64,000 nucleotides of DNA from JADHOX01 sp038120515 (GCA_038120515.1 JAYOLW010000002.1:53855-117854), one strand, 5' to 3'. Positions 25,471 through 34,083 are shown, counted from the stretch's first letter. A program made the numbers and translations. Notes: generated from the letters alone by a model not told the origin.

Positions 25471-25731
25471 TATATAAGAAAAAGAAGGTTGTGTTAATAA
25501 CGTTGAAAACTGAGTTATTAATAAGTTATTAACATTTTAATAACAATTTTAATAAAATTGCAAATCTATAAAATACGAATAGTCGTGGTTAAGATTTTCA
25601 ACTTTTCTAACATAATATTTTTTTTATTTTAAATTTTTTAACAATGTAAATTTTTGTTAGTTTTTTATTGAAATAAAAAATATTCTATAACTTATATTTA
25701 TCTTAATTAACGATCTTTAAAGTTATTAACA
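25471..25731. other. Candidate chromosomal replication origin (oriC)
   Basis: A 261-base, extremely AT-rich intergenic region between divergent hemE and ppsR. It contains the nonamer TTATTAACA at 25526-25534 and 25723-25731, its inverse at 25492-25500, and the variant TTATTAATA at 25516-25524. Each exact nonamer is one mismatch from the DnaA-box consensus TTATnCACA. Long T/A runs at about 25612-25680 could be the unwinding element. Established: oriC of Caulobacter crescentus and Rickettsia prowazekii lies between hemE and the first gene of the chromosome (a ppsR-family gene). Several TTAA motifs occur, but none with the exact CtrA spacing of 7. A parAB/parS cluster 15 kb away supports the assignment. 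Confidence 0.75.
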
Positions 25732-26556
25732 ATGAGTAAACAATTAAATCTTCATTTGATTTCTGATTCAACAGGAGAAACTTTAATATCAATGTCTAGG
25801 GCTGTATTATCTCAATTTACTAATGTTGAAGTAAGTGAATTTGTATGGAGTTTAGTTAGAAACGAAAGCAAAGTAGATAAAATAATTGAGTCAATTCAAG
25901 AAAATCCTGGTATAGTTTTATATACAATATTAGATGAAAAGCTTTTAAACAAGCTGATTGGCTATTGTGATAAAAATAACCTTCCATGTATAGCTGCGCT
26001 AGACAATATCATCCATAAATTTTCAAAATATATAGGAGAAGATGTAGTAAATCATCCAGGAAGACAATATAAACTTGATGATGATTATTTTAATAGAATT
26101 GATGCTATTAATTTCACTATAAGTCATGATGATGGACAAAAGCTTCAAGATGTAGACAAATCGGACGTGATTATTGTTGGCCCTTCAAGAACTTCTAAGA
26201 GCCCAACTTGTATCTACCTTGCGTATCGAGGCATAAAAGCCTCAAATGTTCCTTTTGTAAAAGAGGTTGAGTTTTCTTCTAAAATTGCAGAAATTAAGAA
26301 TAAGTTAATCGTTGGGTTTAGTATTGATCCTGAAATCTTAATACAAATAAGAAAAACTAGAATAAAGCATATTGGCACAGGAATGGGTTTTGATTATATT
26401 GATGCTGCAAAAGTAAGGGATGAAATTACCGCTGCAAAAAGATTATATGCCAAAAACAACTGGCCAACAATTGACATTTCAAGAAAATCTGTTGAGGAAA
26501 CAGCAACCTCTATAATTCAAATGCTTCATAATAATAAACATATTCATGGATATTGA
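25732..26556 (+). CDS. ppsR: Pyruvate, phosphate dikinase / PEP synthase regulatory protein (DUF299)
   Basis: Bifunctional kinase/pyrophosphorylase of the PDRP family that switches PPDK or PEP synthase on and off by threonine phosphorylation. The 274-aa product shows LHLISDSTGETL at the N-terminus and the P-loop-like GPSRTSKSPTCIYLAYRG, which is the family hallmark. DVSRKS-type IDISRKSVEETA appears near the end. Target genes (ppdK/ppsA) are not in the window. The ATG is directly preceded by a DnaA-box-like TTATTAACA. The 3' end overlaps the next small gene by 11 bases. Confidence 0.93.
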   Translation: MSKQLNLHLISDSTGETLISMSRAVLSQFTNVEVSEFVWSLVRNESKVDKIIESIQENPGIVLYTILDEKLLNKLIGYCDKNNLPCIAALDNIIHKFSKYIGEDVVNHPGRQYKLDDDYFNRIDAINFTISHDDGQKLQDVDKSDVIIVGPSRTSKSPTCIYLAYRGIKASNVPFVKEVEFSSKIAEIKNKLIVGFSIDPEILIQIRKTRIKHIGTGMGFDYIDAAKVRDEITAAKRLYAKNNWPTIDISRKSVEETATSIIQMLHNNKHIHGY

Positions 26557-26824
26557 AAAATTTGTAAATTCTAAAGAAATTTCTCAAAAAAAGCTTCAAA
26601 AAATATCCATGCTGAAGCAAGAAATGCAAAAAGATCTTGTTAAAATTAAGGATTTTGGAGACAGGCTAGAATATGTAACTTTTGTAATTCACAACATTTT
26701 TAGCGTTATAAATGATGAAGAGATTTTGACTTTCAAAAAATATAAAAGCCTTGTTAAAGTTAAAAATAGAGTTAGGTGTAAAAAATTAAAGAAATTAAAA
26801 AAAATTAAAGGATGGAAAAAATAA
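26546..26824 (+). CDS. Small basic protein of unknown function (92 aa)
   Basis: Unrecognised. The first 60 residues look helical and amphipathic (FVNSKEISQKKLQKISMLKQ, then DFGDRLEYVTFVIHNIFSVI). The last 30 are very basic (KVKNRVRCKKLKKLKKIKG). No signal peptide or membrane segment. The gene overlaps ppsR by 11 bases and aroE by 13, so it sits inside a coupled three-gene unit, which argues that it is real. In Caulobacter the corresponding slot holds maf, and this is clearly not a Maf protein. The basic tail suggests nucleic-acid or ribosome contact (inference). Confidence 0.65.
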   Translation: MDIEKFVNSKEISQKKLQKISMLKQEMQKDLVKIKDFGDRLEYVTFVIHNIFSVINDEEILTFKKYKSLVKVKNRVRCKKLKKLKKIKGWKK

Positions 26825-27654
26825 AATTAGCAGTAATTGGTGACCCAATAGATCATTCATTATCACCAGAGCTTCACAATTACTGGTTTAAAATGAAGGG
26901 TATGAAAGATGCTACTTATGAAAAAATAAAAGTTCCTAAAGTATATTTGCTAAGTTTCCTAAAAAATTTAGCCAAGGAAGGTTTCCAAGGTGTAAACATA
27001 ACATTACCTCTTAAAGAAGAAGCCTATTTAATTTTAAAAGAAATTGGTACTGTGTGCCCTATGTCAGAAAAAGCAAAAGCTGTAAACACTGTAGCTGTAA
27101 GAGAGGGGGGATTATATGGTTACAATACTGATGTGTCAGGCTTTTATAATTCTTTAGTTAAAAATATTCCTTCTGATTTTGATGTTCGTCAAAAAGTTAC
27201 TTTGGTTATTGGTGCTGGAGGTGCTGCAAGAGCTGTTCTTGCTGCATTTGCTATGAATGGAATTAGTAAGGTTGTTATAGCCAATAGAACAGTTGAAAGG
27301 GCAGAAAAAATGCGAGATGAGCTATTGCCTTCAGCTAAGGTTATTCCGCTTGATCAGATTAACAAAATTGTTAAAAATGTCGATCTAATAGTTAATACCG
27401 TTTCGATAGGAATAATAACGGGGAAAAAACTTGAGATTAATCTTAATGTTGGTGAAAAAGAACTAATTTGTTATGATATAATTTATAAGCCATATTTCAC
27501 TGATTTCTTAAGAGACGCTAAACATAATGGCCATTATTTGGTTCATGGCTTGTCTATGCTTATTGAACAGGGTGCAGGATCTTTTAAACATTGGTTTGGC
27601 GATAAGCCTGAAATCACTAATGATTTAATAGAATATATGTCACATTATTATTAG
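26812..27654 (+). CDS. aroE: Shikimate dehydrogenase
   Basis: NADPH-dependent reduction of 3-dehydroshikimate, in the chorismate pathway. The 280-aa protein has AVIGDPIDHSLSPELHNYWF with the shikimate-binding Ser pair, GVNITLPLKEEAY with the catalytic Lys, NTDVSGFYNSL, the Rossmann motif VIGAGGAARAVLAA, and IANRTVERAE. The C-terminal GLSMLIEQGAGSFKHWFG matches the family end. It is translationally coupled to the 92-aa gene upstream. The rest of the shikimate pathway is outside the window. Confidence 0.96.
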   Translation: MEKIKLAVIGDPIDHSLSPELHNYWFKMKGMKDATYEKIKVPKVYLLSFLKNLAKEGFQGVNITLPLKEEAYLILKEIGTVCPMSEKAKAVNTVAVREGGLYGYNTDVSGFYNSLVKNIPSDFDVRQKVTLVIGAGGAARAVLAAFAMNGISKVVIANRTVERAEKMRDELLPSAKVIPLDQINKIVKNVDLIVNTVSIGIITGKKLEINLNVGEKELICYDIIYKPYFTDFLRDAKHNGHYLVHGLSMLIEQGAGSFKHWFGDKPEITNDLIEYMSHYY

Positions 27655-27655
27655 A

Positions 27656-28552
27656 CTAAAAATCATGATAGAATTTTTCTAATTTAGCCAATTGGTTATC
27701 GCTGATATTTTCTATAAAATTGAAATTTCCTACTATTTTTCCAATTTTGGCTATTTTTAATGAGTTTTTGATAGAAATTTCGAGAATTTCTTTGGATTTT
27801 GACGAATCTGCTGAAAACAATATTTGATAATCATCGCTAAGGCAGAATTGTTCCGTTTTAAAATTTTCTGAAGCAAAAGGAATTTTCTTAAAATCAATTT
27901 TATAATAATTTTCTGAGGCTTCTGATATATTTTCAAGTGCTGAATATAAGCCATCTGAAGTATCTGTTGAGCTATTTGCAAAAGTCTTGATTAATTTAGC
28001 AAAATCTCGAGTTGATAGAGGAAAATGATAATTGTCTAGAAATTTTGAATTTATGCCGCTTTTTAAAGAGTTATAGCCGAGAAACGATCCACCAATAATG
28101 TTTGTAATATATAAATCATCACCGACTTTAGCATTACCTCTTTTTGGAAAGTTTTTTGATTTATTGGCAAAAATTGTTACGGAAAAACTGTTTTTAGAAA
28201 ATTTGCAAGTGTCGCCACCAATAATTTTAAATTTATGCTGTGATTTTAACTTCATAATTTCACCAAAAAACTCATCAAGCCACAATTTTTCTATTCCTGG
28301 TCTAAAAGACAAATTAAGAGTTATAAAAATTGGATCTGAGCCTTTTGCATATATGTCAGATAAATTAGAATTAATTAATCTATAGGCTATAGATTTTGCA
28401 GGATCGCTTGGAAAGAAATGAATGTTTTCGTTTATTGTGTCAGTAGAAACTATAAAATCGCCAGATAAAGAGACCTCAGCAACATCGTCGCTAGTAAAGT
28501 TTGAATCAGAGAATTTGTTAATATAATTGCTTAAAATATCTGACTCATTCAT
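27656..28552 (-). CDS. thiL: Thiamine-monophosphate kinase
   Basis: Phosphorylates thiamine monophosphate to thiamine diphosphate. The 298-aa product shows the AIR-synthase/PurM-like fold pattern: STDTINENIHF near residue 36, NLSDIYAKGSDPIFITLNLSF, IIGGDTCK, GDDLYITNIIGGSFLGY and TSDGLYSALENIS. It is slightly short but intact. It is the last gene of a minus-strand group tsaC-xseA-ribH-nusB-thiL; the order ribH-nusB-thiL is common in alphaproteobacteria. Its stop is 1 base from the convergent aroE stop. Confidence 0.9.
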   Translation of the reverse strand: MNESDILSNYINKFSDSNFTSDDVAEVSLSGDFIVSTDTINENIHFFPSDPAKSIAYRLINSNLSDIYAKGSDPIFITLNLSFRPGIEKLWLDEFFGEIMKLKSQHKFKIIGGDTCKFSKNSFSVTIFANKSKNFPKRGNAKVGDDLYITNIIGGSFLGYNSLKSGINSKFLDNYHFPLSTRDFAKLIKTFANSSTDTSDGLYSALENISEASENYYKIDFKKIPFASENFKTEQFCLSDDYQILFSADSSKSKEILEISIKNSLKIAKIGKIVGNFNFIENISDNQLAKLEKFYHDF

Positions 28553-28572
28553 AAATATTGGTTAAAATATAA

Positions 28573-29046
28573 CTAAAACCTTAAAGATTTTGAGGCCTTG
28601 TCTAAAATTGCATTAATAAATTTGCTTTTTTCAATATTTTCAAAATCTTTTGAAATATCAGTATACTCATTAATGATAATTGGCGCGTCCGTTTCAGGAA
28701 AAACAACTAATTCTGCAATAGCAGCCCTTAAAATTGACTTAATATTTTGTGAAAGGCCATCAAACGAGTCTTCATTTGTTAGATATTTAGCAATTTCAAC
28801 ATTTAGCCCAGCGAGGTTTTCGTTAACATAGCTAAAAATTTGCGTTATAAGGTTTTTGTTAAGATATCTTTCGGGATTTTCTCTTCCATCTAGATAAAGA
28901 CTAAGTGTGTTGTCCAGCGTAAGCAAAGAAACCTCCTCATCATCAACAAAGTCTATATTATAAACTGATTGCATAGCAATTATTCTTGATCTTCGTTGCT
29001 TGCTATAATCGTCTAAAAGGTTTGAGAATTCATTACTAGTCGTCAT
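28573..29046 (-). CDS. nusB: Transcription antitermination protein NusB
   Basis: Component of the rRNA antitermination complex with NusE/S10, binding boxA RNA. The 157-aa, all-helical protein shows RRSRIIAMQSVYNIDF at the N-terminus, where NusB has its RNA-contacting Arg-rich helix. INEYTDISKDFENIEKSKFINAILD at the C-terminus resembles the typical NEYVEIAK…FVNGVLD pattern. The gene overlaps ribH by 11 bases, as often seen for ribH-nusB. Confidence 0.9.
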   Translation of the reverse strand: MTTSNEFSNLLDDYSKQRRSRIIAMQSVYNIDFVDDEEVSLLTLDNTLSLYLDGRENPERYLNKNLITQIFSYVNENLAGLNVEIAKYLTNEDSFDGLSQNIKSILRAAIAELVVFPETDAPIIINEYTDISKDFENIEKSKFINAILDKASKSLRF

Positions 29047-29500
29047 CTTCTTTTTTTAATAAATTTGAAAAGTTTTTTTGAATTATTGCCATTTTAATAG
29101 CAGCTTGAGCGGCAAATCCGCCCCTGTTGCCTTTGTTTATATCAGCTCTAAAAAGCGCCTGTTCGTAATTTTCAACAGTGACAATGCCGTTGCCTATTGG
29201 CAGGTTTAAACTAGTTGCCAAATCATTTATTCCCCTTGCGCTTTCATAAGCGACCACTTCGTGATGTATTGTTTCACCCCTAATAATACACCCAAGAGCT
29301 ATATAGCCGTTATATTTTTCAGTATCTGCAGCAAAGCTAATGGCAGCAGGAATCTCAAAGGCCCCAGGCACTGAAAGCTTGTTATATGAGTGGCCAAATG
29401 CCTCAAGTTCAGCAATGGCGCCAGCAAGCATCATTTCAGCAATATCTTCATAAAACACAGCGTTTATAATTAAAAATTTCATTAAATTTGATTCAGCCAC
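29036..29500 (-). CDS. ribH: 6,7-dimethyl-8-ribityllumazine synthase
   Basis: Penultimate enzyme of riboflavin synthesis. The 154-aa product shows the family motifs VPGAFEIPAAI, YIALGCIIRGETIHHEVVAYESARGI (active-site His) and IGNGIVTVENYEQALFRA, followed by GNRGGFAAQAAI. The start may be the ATG at 29500 or the internal ATG at 29482 (MKFLIINA). It lies 8 bases after xseA and overlaps nusB. Other rib genes visible in the window: ribF at 61.6 kb. Confidence 0.95.
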   Translation of the reverse strand: MAESNLMKFLIINAVFYEDIAEMMLAGAIAELEAFGHSYNKLSVPGAFEIPAAISFAADTEKYNGYIALGCIIRGETIHHEVVAYESARGINDLATSLNLPIGNGIVTVENYEQALFRADINKGNRGGFAAQAAIKMAIIQKNFSNLLKKEDDD

Positions 29501-29508
29501 AAGCTAAC

Positions 29509-30981
29509 CTATTGTTTAACGTTAATATTTTCGACAGATACCTTATCATTAAAAAATTCAATTTCTATCTCTTTGTTTGTTTTTAACATGGCTGTGTTTG
29601 TTATAATTTTTCCAGAACCTCCCCTAACAATAGCAAACCCCCTCTCTAAAACATTCTTGTAGCTAAGGCTTTTAAGCAGCTTTTGCATTGACTCTAAGGC
29701 CCTTTCTTTAGTTTCAATATTTTGTTTTATTTGGCTCTTAATTTTGTTTTCAAAGGCTAAAGTTTTGTCAAAATTAATTTTGATTTTTTGCAAAGACGCG
29801 CTTTTGTTTGGCGATAAATATCGAAGCTTGTCGTAATTTTTTTGTAATTTATGATTTGTTGAGCTCTTTAAAGAGTTTTGAAGATTTTCAATTTTGGCAA
29901 TGTAGAATTCAAAAATTTGTCTAGGAGTTCGAATTTGTCGTGTTTGGGTATCAGCATTAGCGTTAAGAAGCTTTATTTTGTTTCTGATTGAATAGTGAAG
30001 CATGTCGCTAAGATCGTCTATTCTTTGATATTTTTCGTCAATAATGTTTTTGCCTTGGCCTAATAGCCTTTCAAGTGAGCCAATGCTTGAGGATAGGTTT
30101 GTAATTTTTTTTGAAACAGCATTATATAGCCTGTTATTTCTGTCTAAAACAAAGTTGATAAGGTCTGATTTTACAGGTGTTGCTAATTCAGCCGCTGCTG
30201 TTGGAGTTGGGGCTCTTAAATCTGAGACATAGTCAATAAGCGTTGTGTCGGTTTCGTGGCCAATGGCAGAAATGATCGGTATGTCTGAATTAAAAACAGC
30301 CTTTACTATTATTTCTTCATTAAAGCACCAAAGGTCTTCTATTGAGCCGCCACCCCTTGCAACAATTATTGTGTTTGCAATATTCTTGTCAGCTATTTCG
30401 TTTATTTGTGCAATTCTGTTGGCTATTTCAATTTCTGCTCCGCTTCCCTGTACTTTAACCGGTGCTATAATTAATTCTAGCGGATATCTGGCCTCTATTC
30501 GGTGTATAATATCTTTTATAACTGCACCAGTTTCAGAGGTTATGACATAAATTCTATCAGGAAATCTGGGTATGGGTTTTTTGTGCTTTTGGTCAAAATA
30601 ACCCTTTGCAAGCAGATCTTTTTTTAGCTTTTCAAACAAAGCCATAAGCGATCCTATGCCGCCAATATCTATGTTTGTTATTATTATTTGGTAGTTTGAT
30701 CTTGCTGAATAAGTAGTAACCCTTCCAGTTATTACCACCTCAAGACCTTCTTCAGGCCTAACGCTAAGGCCTAAGGAGATGTTTTTGAAACAGACGGCGC
30801 TTATTAGAGAGTTTTCATCCTTTAGGTTAAAATAAACATGACCTGATTGATGAAATTTTAAGTTTGAAATTTCCCCTCTAATTTTAACAAGACTAAATCC
30901 AGACTCTATAACTTGCTTAATAGAGTTTGAAATTTCGCTAACGCTATATTCTAATATTTTGTCACTAGCTCTTTGCTGCAT
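29509..30981 (-). CDS. xseA: Exodeoxyribonuclease VII large subunit
   Basis: Large chain of ExoVII, which degrades single-stranded DNA. The 490-aa protein has an N-terminal OB-fold (VKIRGEISNLKFHQSGHVYFNLKDE), then the conserved catalytic region YVITSETGAVIKDIIHRI, IIVARGGGSIEDLWCFNEE and AIGHETDTTLIDYVSDLRAPTPTAAAELA, then a long coiled-coil segment (about 290-450). RGFAIVRGGSGKII closes it. xseB is not adjacent. The start overlaps the 3' end of tsaC by 31 bases. Confidence 0.96.
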   Translation of the reverse strand: MQQRASDKILEYSVSEISNSIKQVIESGFSLVKIRGEISNLKFHQSGHVYFNLKDENSLISAVCFKNISLGLSVRPEEGLEVVITGRVTTYSARSNYQIIITNIDIGGIGSLMALFEKLKKDLLAKGYFDQKHKKPIPRFPDRIYVITSETGAVIKDIIHRIEARYPLELIIAPVKVQGSGAEIEIANRIAQINEIADKNIANTIIVARGGGSIEDLWCFNEEIIVKAVFNSDIPIISAIGHETDTTLIDYVSDLRAPTPTAAAELATPVKSDLINFVLDRNNRLYNAVSKKITNLSSSIGSLERLLGQGKNIIDEKYQRIDDLSDMLHYSIRNKIKLLNANADTQTRQIRTPRQIFEFYIAKIENLQNSLKSSTNHKLQKNYDKLRYLSPNKSASLQKIKINFDKTLAFENKIKSQIKQNIETKERALESMQKLLKSLSYKNVLERGFAIVRGGSGKIITNTAMLKTNKEIEIEFFNDKVSVENINVKQ

Positions 30982-31577
30982 TTGTTTTTAATAAAATCCT
31001 CAATAGATTGTTTTGAGATTGGCCCTGATCTTAGAAGCTCAATCTTTGTGCCCTTTATTGCAAAAACTGATGAGGCCATATATATTTCTTTTGTTTCGTC
31101 AAGACCAATGAACTCTACAAGGCCATCAAAGGTTTGTTTTATATTAGTTGGGTTTAAAGTCACGTTCGAAATATTTGCGCTTGTTGCTGCCAAAGGTTGT
31201 TTTGTTTTTTTAAGCAATTCTAGCAGAAATTTGTGGTTAGGAATCCTAAGGCCGATAGTGTTGTTGTTAAGGTTAAGCGATGGCGCAAGACCGGCTCCTG
31301 CTTTTTTTTCAAATATTAGTGTTATAGGGCCTGGGCAATAATGCTTTATTACTGCCTGGTTGATTTTGTCAAAATGCAGATAAGATCTGGCCATTTTGAT
31401 GTCCGAACAAAAAATTGCCAATGGTTTTTTGGCCTCCCTTTGTTTTATTGTATAAATTTTTTTTACTGCATTTTCTGATAATGCGTTGCAAATTATTGCC
31501 GGAACGGTATCAGTTTCAGTAATAATGACTCCGTCATTTTCGAGAATATTTTTATATTTATCAATTAAAGCAGGCAT
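30951..31577 (-). CDS. tsaC: Threonylcarbamoyl-AMP synthase (Sua5/YrdC/TsaC family)
   Basis: Makes threonylcarbamoyl-AMP for the t6A37 modification of tRNAs. The 208-aa product shows ETDTVPAIICNA, IYTIKQREAKKPLAIFCSD, YCPGPITLIFEKK, IGLRIPNH and LAATSANIS, the YrdC-domain signature. There is no C-terminal Sua5 domain. The start codon at 31577-31575 abuts the start codon of the divergent RDD gene: the six bases CATATG encode both. First gene of the tsaC-xseA-ribH-nusB-thiL group. Confidence 0.94.
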   Translation of the reverse strand: MPALIDKYKNILENDGVIITETDTVPAIICNALSENAVKKIYTIKQREAKKPLAIFCSDIKMARSYLHFDKINQAVIKHYCPGPITLIFEKKAGAGLAPSLNLNNNTIGLRIPNHKFLLELLKKTKQPLAATSANISNVTLNPTNIKQTFDGLVEFIGLDETKEIYMASSVFAIKGTKIELLRSGPISKQSIEDFIKNKCSKELVTKY

Positions 31578-32222
31578 ATGAATATTTTTAGACCCAAAAT
31601 ATTAACTTTATTTCCAAATGGCACAAACATTGCAAATTTTTTTACCAGATCAATGGCTTATTTGATAGACAATTTTATAGTTTTTACGATTAAGTATATT
31701 TTTTGGATAATATTTAATAGCTTGTGGTTTTATGACGCGATGGTTAATTTTTACTATCAATTTAAAAGCACGTTTTCTTATACGCTATCAAAGCCATTGC
31801 AGCAATTTGAATATCAAGAAATGCTGCTATATGCAGTAAGTCATAGTTTTTTTGTAGATTTTGTTTTTGTTGTTATCTTTATATTTGCTATAGGCGCCAC
31901 ATATTATATTTTTATGCATTATAAATACCAGCAAACATTTGGCAAAAAGGCGCTAGGTATAAAGCTTTTAGATAGTAATTCTGACAAAAGCCCATCTTTT
32001 ATAAAGGTTGTTTTTAGGTATTTGGTAGGCCTTGTGCCGTGGGTTGCTATGATTGTTGCTATAATTTTTGTTCTTGGTAACCAGGCTCAGAAGGGAATGG
32101 TTGTCTTTGTTGCATTGGTTTTGTGGTATGATCCTTTAGTTTTAGGTAGAGACAGAAGGTCAGTGCACGATTTTATAGCCTTTACAAAAGTTATAAAGTT
32201 AAAACCATCTCAGAAAAAATAG
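31578..32222 (+). CDS. RDD family membrane protein
   Basis: 214 aa. It contains the RDD pattern: an early Arg and Asp in RSMAYLIDNFIVFTI (about 24-38), membrane helices at about 28-50, 88-112 and 145-172, and the typical C-terminal ending GRDRRSVHDFIAFTKVI. FGKKALGIKLLDSN matches the conserved G-x-x-x-x-x-I/L-x-x-V element after the second helix. RDD proteins are thought to be transporters or exchangers, but the substrate is unknown. Divergent from tsaC with zero spacing. Confidence 0.85.
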   Translation: MNIFRPKILTLFPNGTNIANFFTRSMAYLIDNFIVFTIKYIFWIIFNSLWFYDAMVNFYYQFKSTFSYTLSKPLQQFEYQEMLLYAVSHSFFVDFVFVVIFIFAIGATYYIFMHYKYQQTFGKKALGIKLLDSNSDKSPSFIKVVFRYLVGLVPWVAMIVAIIFVLGNQAQKGMVVFVALVLWYDPLVLGRDRRSVHDFIAFTKVIKLKPSQKK

Positions 32223-32226
32223 TTTT

Positions 32227-33078
32227 TTACTTTTGTGCAATTATTGCGCGGTCGTTTTGAGCTAAATCTTTATAAGATTTTATGTTTCTAAAGTTGTTGT
32301 CTCCTAAAATTTGCTCAATTTCGTATTTTTGATCAAAACCTATCTCAAATAGTAAAAATCCGTCTTTTTTGAGGTGTTTTTTTGCATTTTTGGCTATTTT
32401 TCTGTAAAAGTCCAGGCCGTCTTCTCCTCCATCAAGAGCAATTTTTGGGTCATATAACTTTACGTCATTTGGTAAAAAATCGAGTTTTTTTGATGAAATA
32501 TAAGGAGGATTGCTAATAATTAGGTCAAAAATCTGTGTTTTTGCTATATTTTCAAAAATGTTGCTTTGTAAAAGCTCTGCGCGTTTTTCCAATTTGTGTA
32601 ATTTTATGTTTTTTTTGGCAATTTCTAGGGCATTTTTGCTAATATCGATACTAAAACCATAGGATTTCGTGAATTCTGCCAAAATTGTACATGTTATATT
32701 TCCACTCCCGGTTCCGATGTCGAGAAAGCTAAATTCATCAAACTTGTCATAAGAGTTTTTAACAACATCAATTAGCAGCTCTGTGTCTGGTCTTGGATCT
32801 AATACCTCTTTTGATATAATGAAGTCTCTAGAATAAAACTCCCTTTTGCTGAGAATTAATGACACAGGCTCGTGTTTTAACCTTCTTTGAATATAGCTTT
32901 CAAACGATGCTATTTGCTCTTGATTTACAATAAATTCAGGATTGCAAATAACAAAACTTCTGTCTTTATTTAACACATGTCCAAGTAGTATTTGGCTATC
33001 TATTGCAAATGTATCAATTTTATTTGCTTTTAGCTCTTTGCTTGCTTTTAGAACTAGGTTTTTAATTTTTTGCTGCAT
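32227..33078 (-). CDS. prmC: Peptide chain release factor N5-glutamine methyltransferase
   Basis: Methylates the GGQ glutamine of release factors RF1 and RF2. The 283-aa protein has the N-terminal helical domain, LSKREFYSRDFIIS, and PRPDTELLIDVV. The SAM-binding motif is FLDIGTGSGNITCTILAEF and the catalytic NPPY occurs in DLIISNPPYISS. ALDGGEDGLDFYRKI is also diagnostic. prfA is not adjacent. Its ATG overlaps the divergent tyrA ATG in the palindrome CATG (33076-33079). Confidence 0.96.
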   Translation of the reverse strand: MQQKIKNLVLKASKELKANKIDTFAIDSQILLGHVLNKDRSFVICNPEFIVNQEQIASFESYIQRRLKHEPVSLILSKREFYSRDFIISKEVLDPRPDTELLIDVVKNSYDKFDEFSFLDIGTGSGNITCTILAEFTKSYGFSIDISKNALEIAKKNIKLHKLEKRAELLQSNIFENIAKTQIFDLIISNPPYISSKKLDFLPNDVKLYDPKIALDGGEDGLDFYRKIAKNAKKHLKKDGFLLFEIGFDQKYEIEQILGDNNFRNIKSYKDLAQNDRAIIAQK

Positions 33079-34039
33079 GAAATATATTTTTAACGAGATT
33101 GTTATAATAGGTGCCGGAATGATGGGTTCTTCATTAATCCAGGCAATTAAAATTAAAAATCTTGCTAAGAATATAACTGTAATTGTTGATAAAGATCAAC
33201 ATATTAAAAGCTTGACTGAAAATGGCTTGCAGGCAACTAAAAACTATAATGTAACAAAGTCTGCCGATCTTGTTATTATCTGCTCAAATCTTAATAGCTA
33301 TAAAACTATTTTAGCTAATTTAAATAAGCATGCAGGCGCCAAAACAATTGTTACTGATATTGGCTCTGTCAAAGTTATGCCAGAACAGCTTTTTGCTGAA
33401 AACTATAAGCATCCGCTTAATTTTGTTCCCTCTCATCCTATCGCAGGCTCAGACAAATCAGGCTTTGGAGTCGTGATAAATGACCTCTTTAAGGGTAAAA
33501 ATGTTATTATAACCTTAAAAACGCAAGCTGCCAAAATTGTTGAAAAGTTATATAAAGCCATAGGCATGAAGGTAAAATATCTTTCATCTGAGCAGCATGA
33601 CCATATTTTTGCTGAAATATCTCATTTGCCACAATTTCTTGCCTTTGAATGTAAACATGTGGCATCAGATTTTGAACAAGATGTGATAGCTCTAAACAAC
33701 ATGCATCTGCAAAAATTTCTTAGACTTGGCAATTCTAACAAAGATTTATGGGAAGAAATTTTTTCTTATAACATGGCAACTATTGTTGATTTGGTTTGTT
33801 TGTACAAAGAAAAATATAGGGTTAATCAATCATCACCCGAAATATTTTTCAGCAACTTAGAAAACTTTAAAGAGCTTTTAAAAGATTATGACCAGCACTT
33901 GTCTGAGCCTTCAGTTCGTATGGAGCTTTTACCGTTTAAGCAGATCATAGTTTCATATTTATGTAGCATAGATATTAAGAATGCTAAATATGCCGGCTCT
34001 GGTTTTAAAGATTTTATCCAGCCAATTTTTGCCGAATAA
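33077..34039 (+). CDS. tyrA: Prephenate/arogenate dehydrogenase
   Basis: NAD(P)-dependent oxidative decarboxylase in tyrosine synthesis. I start it at the ATG 33077 (MKYIFNEIVIIGAGMMGSSL): the Rossmann motif GAGMMGSSLIQAI begins 13 residues in, while the longer upstream frame (from 32942) is antisense to prmC. Also visible: VIICSNLNSYKTIL, TDIGSVKV and VPSHPIAGSDKSGFGV, with the HPIAG motif. The protein is 320 aa, without chorismate mutase or ACT domains. Together with aroE it suggests that aromatic amino-acid synthesis is at least partly retained. Convergent with mnmG. Confidence 0.93.
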   Translation: MKYIFNEIVIIGAGMMGSSLIQAIKIKNLAKNITVIVDKDQHIKSLTENGLQATKNYNVTKSADLVIICSNLNSYKTILANLNKHAGAKTIVTDIGSVKVMPEQLFAENYKHPLNFVPSHPIAGSDKSGFGVVINDLFKGKNVIITLKTQAAKIVEKLYKAIGMKVKYLSSEQHDHIFAEISHLPQFLAFECKHVASDFEQDVIALNNMHLQKFLRLGNSNKDLWEEIFSYNMATIVDLVCLYKEKYRVNQSSPEIFFSNLENFKELLKDYDQHLSEPSVRMELLPFKQIIVSYLCSIDIKNAKYAGSGFKDFIQPIFAE

Positions 34040-34083
34040 CAAATGCTAGGCCAGAAAAGTTTTAATATTTGAGAGGCCTTGGG

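Noticed and set aside
25700..25731. CtrA binding sites (TTAA-N7-TTAA) in the origin region
   Set aside because: Several TTAA motifs occur, but spacings are 4, 5 or 6 bases, not 7, and TTAA is frequent by chance in DNA this AT-rich.
32942..33076. N-terminal extension of tyrA
   Set aside because: Antisense to prmC and lacking any resemblance to prephenate dehydrogenases; the Rossmann fold starts just after ATG 33077.
34040..34083. Bidirectional terminator between tyrA and mnmG (AGGCC…GGCCT)
   Set aside because: The stem is only 5 bp with a loop of about 22 bases and no T-run in the right place, so it does not meet the usual pattern.
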